Of a DNA stretch of 64,000 nucleotides, positions 58,710 to 64,000 are shown piece by piece. A program made the translations under genes and the position numbers. This DNA comes from Comamonas sp. 26 (GTDB lineage Bacteria > Pseudomonadota > Gammaproteobacteria > Burkholderiales > Burkholderiaceae_C): positions 186,001 through 250,000 of the forward strand of contig NZ_PEFL01000001.1 of assembly GCF_002754475.1 (NCBI RefSeq), read 5' to 3'. A model generated the notes under the pieces. It made no database searches, was not told the origin of the DNA, and saw nothing but the letters and a program-made list of their open reading frames with translations. The stretch's first letter is position 1. Every line of letters begins with the position of its first letter.

Positions 58710-58748
58710 GCCGCTAGCGCTTTTATATCAAGCGCATGTAGCTATCAT
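58710..58748 (-). repeat. TAGCT/AAGCGC repeat, intergenic copy
   Basis: GCCGCTAGCGC, a TTTTATATC loop and AAGCGCATGTAGCTATCAT. It lies between ohr and the ParB-like small gene. Confidence 0.75.
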
Positions 58749-58764
58749 TTCTGTTAATTCGACC

Positions 58765-59160
58765 TCAGTCATCGTAGGGAAGATTTTCGGGGTCTGCGTC
58801 CACAAAATCCGGCGCTGGCGTGCTGTGCAGTTGCAACGCCCAGATATCCGTGTGGCCCTGTGCCAGCCGCTTGACGGCGCGGTGCATGCCGTCCATCAGC
58901 CGGCCTTCGGCGTCGAGCAGGATGGGGTAGGCGGTGTCGGCCGCCTCGACCAGCTTTAGGTGCTCGGCAATCGCGCGGGGTGTGGGCTCGTCGCCCGGCT
59001 CGCTGAACCAGTAGCGCTGATCCAGCTCGGCAATCTCAGACAGCGCAATCCAGCGCGGCTGTACTTGTTGCTGGGCGGCCAGAGCGATGAGCTTGCGCAC
59101 ATCCCAGGCCAGCAGCCCTTGCGGGCTGGGGCGAAGGTGGTATTGGGGGCGTAGATTCAC
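58765..59160 (-). CDS. Small conserved protein, ParB/sulfiredoxin-like motif
   Basis: 131 residues. The central YPILLDAEGRLMDGMHRAVK resembles the ParB/Srx-like fold signature (I/V-x-D-x-x-G-R-x-x-D-G-x-H-R), suggesting nucleotide or nucleic-acid handling, but the protein is too short for a ParB partition protein. The N-terminus starts MNLRPQYHLRPSP and a WFSEPGDEPTPRAIAEHL segment precedes the motif. It ends 4 bases before the stop of the serine hydrolase gene's neighbour region on the same strand, so it may be co-transcribed with it. Function unknown. Confidence 0.65.
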   Translation of the reverse strand: MNLRPQYHLRPSPQGLLAWDVRKLIALAAQQQVQPRWIALSEIAELDQRYWFSEPGDEPTPRAIAEHLKLVEAADTAYPILLDAEGRLMDGMHRAVKRLAQGHTDIWALQLHSTPAPDFVDADPENLPYDD

Positions 59161-59164
59161 GCCC

Positions 59165-60490
59165 TCATTGTTTCATGAGCGTATCGGCCAGTGCCTGGTA
59201 CATGGGCAGGCTGGTCGGGTCTATGCCGGCGTTGCCAGCAATCGGGTGCGACGCATAGCGCACCACCACCATCTGGGCCTTGGGGTCGATATAGATGGCC
59301 TGGCCATGAATGCCGCGTGCCATATAGGCACCGTTGGGGTTGTGCGAGACCCACCACATATTGCGGTAGGACCAGCCGGGCAGCGTGGTGTAGCCTGCCT
59401 TGACGAACTGGGCCGGATCGGCACCGCGGCGTATATCGTCCACCACGGCCTTGGGCAGCACCTGCTGGCCGTTGGCGGTGCGGCCGTTGTTGCGCATCAT
59501 CTCGCCAAATCTGGCCAGGTCGCGCAGCGTAGTGTTCAGCCCGCCGCCACCCGACTCGGTGCCAATGCGGTCGACCATGAAATAGGCGTCCTGCTCGGCC
59601 CCGATGCGGCTCCAGATGCGCTCGGACAGCAACTGGGCCAGCGACTTGCCGCTGGCGCGGCGAACAATCCATGCCAGTACTTCGGCATTGACGGTCTTAT
59701 AGGCAAAGGCCTGCTTGTGCTCGCCCTCTTTCTGCAGGGTCTGCAGAAAGTCATAAAAGCTCTTGGGCCCCGCGTAATCCTTGCCCTGCGGCATCATGCC
59801 GCCCGCACGGGCGTAGTCCCAGACTTCGGCCTTGGGGTCGGCGTAGTTTTCGGAGTACTTCACGCCAATCGTCATGTCCATGACTTCCCGTACCGTGGCA
59901 TCGCCATAGGCGGTGTTCTTCAGCTCGGGCAGATAGTCGGTGACCAGCGCTTCAGGTTTGATGCTGCCGTCATGCGCCAGAAGCGTAGCCAGCGTGCCCA
60001 CAAAAGATTTGGTGACTGACATGGCCAGGTGCGGGCGCTGCGGCTCCAGTGCGCCCAGGTATTTCTCATAGACGACCTTGCCCTTGTGCATCACCAGAAT
60101 GCCGTCGGTGTAGTTGCGGTCAAGCGACTGGGCGAAGGTCAGCTCCTCGCCTGTGCCCATGACCTTGAAGCGCACGTTATCCAGATTCACCGGGGCTGCA
60201 CGCAAGGCGCTGGGCGCGCCCGGGCCGCGCCAGACATTGCTGGTGGGCACGATTTCGCGGATATGGGAGAACGTCCAGCGGATGCGTGGAAAGGTGTTGC
60301 CAACAGGGTTGTCGAAGGTGATGAGCTTGTCTGCCGCAGGCGGAAAGCCCTGCATCCAGCCCAGAGCCTGCACCGTGGTGCTGGCCGGGTCAGGCAGCGC
60401 GGGGGCTGCAGTCTGTGCAGATGCTGCAGAAACAATAGCTGTCAGCGCAAATGGAATAAGCGCTTGACGGGAATATTTCTTGAAATTCAT
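59165..60490 (-). CDS. Serine hydrolase, beta-lactamase/class C-like family
   Basis: 441 residues with a signal peptide (MNFKKYSRQALIPFALTAIV, cleavage near SAQ), so periplasmic. The serine nucleophile and lysine are in MSVTKSF (Ser158-x-x-Lys161), with a Tyr-x-Asn-type YSENYADP motif and a late GQAIYIDPK region. Family members include esterases, peptidases and penicillin-binding-like enzymes; a real beta-lactamase role is unlikely from sequence alone. Part of the signal peptide core (QALIPFALTAI) is encoded by a dispersed palindromic repeat. It follows the crotonase gene by 20 bases. Confidence 0.9.
   Translation of the reverse strand: MNFKKYSRQALIPFALTAIVSAASAQTAAPALPDPASTTVQALGWMQGFPPAADKLITFDNPVGNTFPRIRWTFSHIREIVPTSNVWRGPGAPSALRAAPVNLDNVRFKVMGTGEELTFAQSLDRNYTDGILVMHKGKVVYEKYLGALEPQRPHLAMSVTKSFVGTLATLLAHDGSIKPEALVTDYLPELKNTAYGDATVREVMDMTIGVKYSENYADPKAEVWDYARAGGMMPQGKDYAGPKSFYDFLQTLQKEGEHKQAFAYKTVNAEVLAWIVRRASGKSLAQLLSERIWSRIGAEQDAYFMVDRIGTESGGGGLNTTLRDLARFGEMMRNNGRTANGQQVLPKAVVDDIRRGADPAQFVKAGYTTLPGWSYRNMWWVSHNPNGAYMARGIHGQAIYIDPKAQMVVVRYASHPIAGNAGIDPTSLPMYQALADTLMKQ
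60432..60471 (+). repeat. TAGCT/AAGCGC repeat inside the signal peptide of the serine hydrolase
   Basis: AACAATAGCTGTCAGCGC, a short ATGGAA loop and TAAGCGCTTGACGGG match the intergenic copies in both arms. Read by the minus-strand gene it encodes R-Q-A-L-I-P-F-A-L-T-A-I, the hydrophobic core of the signal peptide, in the same phase as the peptidase copy. Confidence 0.65.
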
Positions 60491-60510
60491 GAAAACCTCT
60501 TCGGCTGGGT

Positions 60511-61326
60511 TTATCTGCCCGTAAAACGTGCGGGGCGTTTTTCAATGAAGGAGCGCACGCCTTCGGCCGCATCTTCGCTGTGGGACAGGCGCTGCTGCAC
60601 GGGAATGAAGTCGGCTACGGCGGCGGCCTGACCCAGCTCGATGGCCTTGAGCACATTGAGGCGTGTGGCCACCACGGCTTGCGGAGCTTGCAGGGAGATA
60701 CGTTCTGCAATGCGAAAGGCTTCGTCCAACTCTTGCCCAGTGGGCACGACCTTTTGTACGAAATTGCAGCGATAGGCTTCTGCCGCATCAAAGGGGTCGC
60801 CCGTCAGCAGGTGCAGCATGGCATTGCCCACGCCTGCGCGCTCGGCCATGCGCAGGGTGGCACCGCCGGTGGGCATGATGCAGCGCTGCACTTCCATCTG
60901 CGCGAAGCGGCAGTCGTCAGCGGCGACCACAATATCCGCGCCCAGCATCAGCTCGATGCCGACGGTAAAGCAGATGCCTTTGACGGCAGCCACCATGGGT
61001 TTGGCACGGCGGCGGTAGCCGGGAAGGCCGTAGTCATGCGGCTCCACCAGCCCGGGTGGGATGACTTTCTGGCCGGTTTTCATGAACTCGGCGATAAGGG
61101 GCAGATCAAGCCCCGCCGTGAAATGTTCGCCAAAGGCGTGGAGCAGGCCTACGCGCAGCTCGGGGTCATCGTCCAGCCGGGTGTAAGCCTGGGCCAGTTG
61201 CTGGAACATGGCCGGCGTCCAGCCATTGCGCTTGGCTGGGCGGTTGATGCCGATCAGCAGCACATGGCCACGAACTTCACAGGAAATACAGCCCTCTGGC
61301 GGTGGGCTGGGAATGTCGATTTGCAT
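60511..61326 (-). CDS. Enoyl-CoA hydratase/isomerase (crotonase) family protein
   Basis: 271 residues from the ATG at 61326, with a good AGGAGA site; the frame is open much further upstream without support. The crotonase fold is shown by HVLLIGINRPAKRNGWTPAM, the oxyanion-hole segments FGEHFTAGLDLPLI and AAVKGICFTVGIELMLGADI, and MEVQRCIMPTGGATLRMAER. It acts on CoA thioesters, probably in beta-oxidation or a related pathway. The next gene, a serine hydrolase, starts 20 bases after its stop. Confidence 0.9.
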   Translation of the reverse strand: MQIDIPSPPPEGCISCEVRGHVLLIGINRPAKRNGWTPAMFQQLAQAYTRLDDDPELRVGLLHAFGEHFTAGLDLPLIAEFMKTGQKVIPPGLVEPHDYGLPGYRRRAKPMVAAVKGICFTVGIELMLGADIVVAADDCRFAQMEVQRCIMPTGGATLRMAERAGVGNAMLHLLTGDPFDAAEAYRCNFVQKVVPTGQELDEAFRIAERISLQAPQAVVATRLNVLKAIELGQAAAVADFIPVQQRLSHSEDAAEGVRSFIEKRPARFTGR

Positions 61327-61473
61327 GGTGAATCTCCTGCGCAAAACGATAGACCGCAGCGCTTGCGGCAGCAGTCGCGTACAGGACGATTCATCGCCTG
61401 CAGTGCTAGGTGTTAACGCCAGCGCCTTGCACGCAGCTATGCTTTGGGCGTGATCCCACGAATTGGAAAAAAG

Positions 61474-63594
61474 ATGCCAGAAGCGCCGCACCGCCAACTG
61501 TTCAGAGACTATCCGCTGGATGGCGCGCTGCTGCGTTTCCACCCGGCAAGCGGAACCAGCATCCGCATTGAAAATGCGCAAACCCGGCATCTGCAGCGCG
61601 TTGCGCCCCGGGTGGCCATGTTTGGCATTACCAATAAATGCAATCTGAGCTGCGATTTCTGCTCACGCGATGTGCAGCGCGAGAGCGCATGGACACTCGA
61701 TTCCGCTGCGCAGGTGCTGCAAGATCTGAGTGCTGCCGGTGTGCTGGAGGTGGCGTTTGGCGGCGGCGAGCCATTTGCCTTTCGCGGCTTTGCCGATCTG
61801 GTGCAGCAATTGCATGAAACCACGCCGCTGGCGCTGAATGTCACCACCAATGGTCTGCTGATTCGACCCGGAACATTTGCGGCATATGCGGGCTGCCTGG
61901 GGCAGGTGCGCATCTCTCTTTATGAGGACCCGCGCTGGCGCGATACGGCGCAGGTTTTGTCTAGCTATGGGCAGAGATGGGGTGCCAATCTGCTGGTAGA
62001 TGCGGCAGCGCTGAAGACGCTGCCCAGTCTGCTGGCGGAGCTGACAGCACTGGGTTGCCACGATGTGTCGCTGCTGTCGTATATCGGCGCCGATATGCAC
62101 AGGCATCTGACGGCGCAGGGGCGGCTGCAACTGGCGGCCATCGTGCAGGATGCGCCGCTGCCCTGCCGCCTGTCGGTGTGCTTTGGCAATACCGTGCCTT
62201 TGCCCCGTTTGTTTGATGGAGCGGACGGCAGCGGGGACTGCGGGGCGGGCGTGGATTTTGTATCCATCACCCCCGATCAGCGTATGCAGGGCTGCTCGTT
62301 TCACGACGGAGGTCTGCCCGCGCGCAATGCGCAAGAGATTTTGGCGGGCTGGCAGCATCAGCGCTCGCGTCTGGCGCAGCCCAGCCTGCGCCATGGCTGC
62401 GCGGGCCGCAAACGGGCTGGCTTGCTGCACGCGCAGCGCGCCCACTCCGAGCCATCCATACGGGTGTGGCAGGCGTTTTCTGGCAATAACAGTGGCGAAT
62501 GCGTGATGGTGGCTAAGTTCGACACCATTAGCGACGCCAACAGCTATCTGGCGCAGCTGCTGCCAGCCTGGAAGCCGGAAGCAGACTATGCACCTGAATG
62601 GCAGCAACTCTTTCAGGCGCAGGCCGTGGCCGGGCCGGGGCTGGCCTATGGCGAGATGCCGCGTGACTTGCTGGCCATTGGCCGATCGGTGCTGGCAATG
62701 GGTTACGGTCTGGAAGATCAGTTCCCCGAGCTGCGGGCGCTGGCCTGGAAGCAGGGTGCAGCGTCGATGTCCGGTGGCATACACAGCCATGAGGTGACGC
62801 TGCTGGCGGCGGTGCGCACCGCCAGTGCCGATGAGGCCCGCAAGCTCGCCGCCGTTGAATGGGCGGATGAATTTCAGGCTCGGCCGTTTATTTATGGCGA
62901 TACGCTGTTGCTGGTCATGGGGCTGATGGGGCAAGAGGGCGAGCTGGAGGCCTGCAAACGCAGTCTGGAAGCCTTGGCGGATGGGCGCCCGCTGGCCGTT
63001 GAAGTGCACTCTGACATTGTCAGCAGCGAGAGCATGCTGGAGGTGATGAAGCGATTGGGCGCGCAAATCCACCAGACGCCGAGACTGGTGCTGCAGTTCT
63101 GGGGCGGAGACCCTGCTGTGGCTCAGAAAAAAGCCGCACATTTTGCCCAGAGGGTGACTGAGGCTGAAGTGACGGTGGCTGCTGCCTGTGTGCTGATCTC
63201 AGGCCTGAGCCGGCGCAAGCGGCTTGCGGTGCTGGCGTATCGCCAGGGGGCGACTGTCGGGGCTCTGGATGCTGCCGAGTTGCAGGTGAGTGCGCGGCTC
63301 GTGTTGCCTGAGCTGCCCAAGCAAAAGGGCAAGCGTGCGGTGCAGCCCTTAATTGACATTGAGCTATTGCAGGATGAACTGCGACTAAGTTTGTGGCCCG
63401 GTGTGCCGCTGCAGGTGGAGCAGGGCTACCGAGGCGCAGCCCAGGTGCGTGTGACCAGCACTCAGCCTGAGCGGGTACTGGAGACTTTGAAGCAAGCGGC
63501 GCAAAGACTGGGGGCCACAACCCATTTCTGGGTCAGTGAGCCTCAGGCTCTGGCGATGTCGGTGCGCCGCCTGCTGGCAGAGGTTCGGAAGTAG
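61474..63594 (+). CDS. Radical SAM protein with large C-terminal domain of unknown function
   Basis: 706 residues from the ATG at 61474. The Cys56-x3-Cys60-x2-Cys63 motif (NKCNLSCDFC) and GGGEP (97-101 region) mark a radical SAM enzyme binding a [4Fe-4S] cluster and S-adenosylmethionine. More cysteines follow (SGDCGAGVDF, MQGCSFHD and HGCAGRKR), perhaps ligating an auxiliary cluster, but no clear full SPASM pattern. From about residue 345 the protein continues for some 360 residues without any fold I recognise, with alternating Ala/Leu-rich strands and helices. No small peptide gene or partner lies next to it. The role is unknown: RiPP or protein modification, or a small-molecule radical reaction, remain open. 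Confidence 0.85.
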   Translation: MPEAPHRQLFRDYPLDGALLRFHPASGTSIRIENAQTRHLQRVAPRVAMFGITNKCNLSCDFCSRDVQRESAWTLDSAAQVLQDLSAAGVLEVAFGGGEPFAFRGFADLVQQLHETTPLALNVTTNGLLIRPGTFAAYAGCLGQVRISLYEDPRWRDTAQVLSSYGQRWGANLLVDAAALKTLPSLLAELTALGCHDVSLLSYIGADMHRHLTAQGRLQLAAIVQDAPLPCRLSVCFGNTVPLPRLFDGADGSGDCGAGVDFVSITPDQRMQGCSFHDGGLPARNAQEILAGWQHQRSRLAQPSLRHGCAGRKRAGLLHAQRAHSEPSIRVWQAFSGNNSGECVMVAKFDTISDANSYLAQLLPAWKPEADYAPEWQQLFQAQAVAGPGLAYGEMPRDLLAIGRSVLAMGYGLEDQFPELRALAWKQGAASMSGGIHSHEVTLLAAVRTASADEARKLAAVEWADEFQARPFIYGDTLLLVMGLMGQEGELEACKRSLEALADGRPLAVEVHSDIVSSESMLEVMKRLGAQIHQTPRLVLQFWGGDPAVAQKKAAHFAQRVTEAEVTVAAACVLISGLSRRKRLAVLAYRQGATVGALDAAELQVSARLVLPELPKQKGKRAVQPLIDIELLQDELRLSLWPGVPLQVEQGYRGAAQVRVTSTQPERVLETLKQAAQRLGATTHFWVSEPQALAMSVRRLLAEVRK

Positions 63595-63648
63595 TGTGAG
63601 CGGGCCTTGCTGGCCCCTCGACCTCCTGAGCGTGCCAGTGATCGCAGA

Positions 63649-64000
63649 TCAGTAGGTGTAGACGCCCTGACCGGTCTTGCGGCCCAGACGGCCGGCGGCC
63701 ACCATTTCGCGCAGCAGGAAGCAGGGGCGGTACTTGCTGTCGCCGAATTCCTTGAGGTAGACCTCCATCACGGCCAGGCACACGTCCAGACCAATCATGT
63801 CGGCCAGAGCCAGCGGGCCGATGGGCTGGTTGCAGCCCAGCTTCATGCCTGCGTCTATGTCTTCGGCGCTGGCCGTGCCTTCGCTCAGCACCTGGAAGGC
63901 TTCGTTGATCATGGGCACCAAAATGCGGTTGACCACAAAGCCGGGCGCGTTCTTGACGGTGATCGGTGACTTGCCCAGTGCTTCAGCCATGGCCTTGACC
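63649..64000 (-). CDS. 3-hydroxyacyl-CoA dehydrogenase (3-hydroxybutyryl-CoA type), truncated by window edge
   Basis: The minus-strand frame is open to the last base (V-K-A before the Met at 63990), so the N-terminal NAD-binding domain lies outside. The visible 117 residues are the C-terminal domain: [60 protein letters not shown] and the end [11 protein letters not shown], a standard 3-hydroxybutyryl-CoA dehydrogenase ending. It oxidises 3-hydroxybutyryl-CoA (or related) in the cytoplasm. It is convergent with the radical SAM gene. Confidence 0.93.
   Translation of the reverse strand, partial: VKAMAEALGKSPITVKNAPGFVVNRILVPMINEAFQVLSEGTASAEDIDAGMKLGCNQPIGPLALADMIGLDVCLAVMEVYLKEFGDSKYRPCFLLREMVAAGRLGRKTGQGVYTY

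Overview
The window is a GC-rich, densely packed chromosomal segment. It most resembles a betaproteobacterium of the family Comamonadaceae (Comamonas/Delftia type). The case rests on three orphan Bug/TctC-type binding proteins, a Gram-negative porin of the Burkholderiales type, a stand-alone acyl-CoA-binding protein, DUF1840 and RluB proteins of beta-proteobacterial style, and two families of short dispersed intergenic repeats. The assignment is by recognition only; no database was searched. No rRNA, tRNA, CRISPR array, phage, transposase or replication origin was seen.

Layout. 1-5.3 kb (+): pirin (5' truncated), isochorismatase-like hydrolase, amidohydrolase, a DoxX-like gene broken by an apparent one-base deletion, and an MFS transporter. 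5.5-9.3 kb (-): a dCache-type sensor diguanylate cyclase and a molybdopterin oxidoreductase. 9.5-13 kb: an amino-acid-type binding protein, an M20 amidohydrolase and a convergent AraC regulator. 13.1-18.7 kb (+): a catabolic set divergent from AraC: TauD-type dioxygenase, BKACE (DUF849) enzyme, Bug protein, quinone oxidoreductase and porin. 18.8-25.1 kb: acyl-CoA-binding protein behind a TetR-type palindrome, then a divergent 2OG-Fe(II) oxygenase and an NMT1-type ABC transporter operon containing a nucleobase/nucleoside deaminase. 25.2-30.5 kb: EptA-like phosphoethanolamine transferase, a lipoprotein HExxH peptidase, a conserved hypothetical, Cfa synthase and DUF1840. 30.6-40.6 kb (-): a Bug protein and a complete Liv-type ABC transporter sandwiched between two acyl-CoA ligases, with a divergent Crp/Fnr regulator. 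40.8-46.2 kb (+): the regulator, RluB with a long tandem-repeat N-terminus, and HtpG. 46.4-50 kb: 2-hydroxyacid dehydrogenase, RraA-like aldolase and Bug protein under a divergent LysR. 50.2-55.9 kb: an unknown acidic protein, an MFS exporter plus RidA divergent from SoxR with a SoxR-box promoter, an MFS/TetR divergent pair and a glycine-rich lipoprotein. 56-64 kb: SrkA kinase, 2H phosphoesterase, Ohr, a ParB-like small protein, serine hydrolase plus crotonase, a large radical SAM protein of unknown role, and a truncated 3-hydroxyacyl-CoA dehydrogenase.

The strongest unexplained signal is a roughly 39-bp palindromic repeat family. It occurs between genes and, in recognisable form, also in frame inside coding sequences (lipoprotein peptidase, srkA, the signal peptide of a serine hydrolase, perhaps the molybdopterin oxidoreductase). 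Further points of interest are a second GC-rich repeat family flanking genes, a SoxR promoter with a 19-bp spacer driving RidA plus an exporter, AraC-type repeats spaced 21 bp, two probably uncharacterised catabolic clusters (TauD+BKACE; 2OG oxygenase+deaminase+NMT1 ABC), and the radical SAM protein with an unrecognised C-terminal half.
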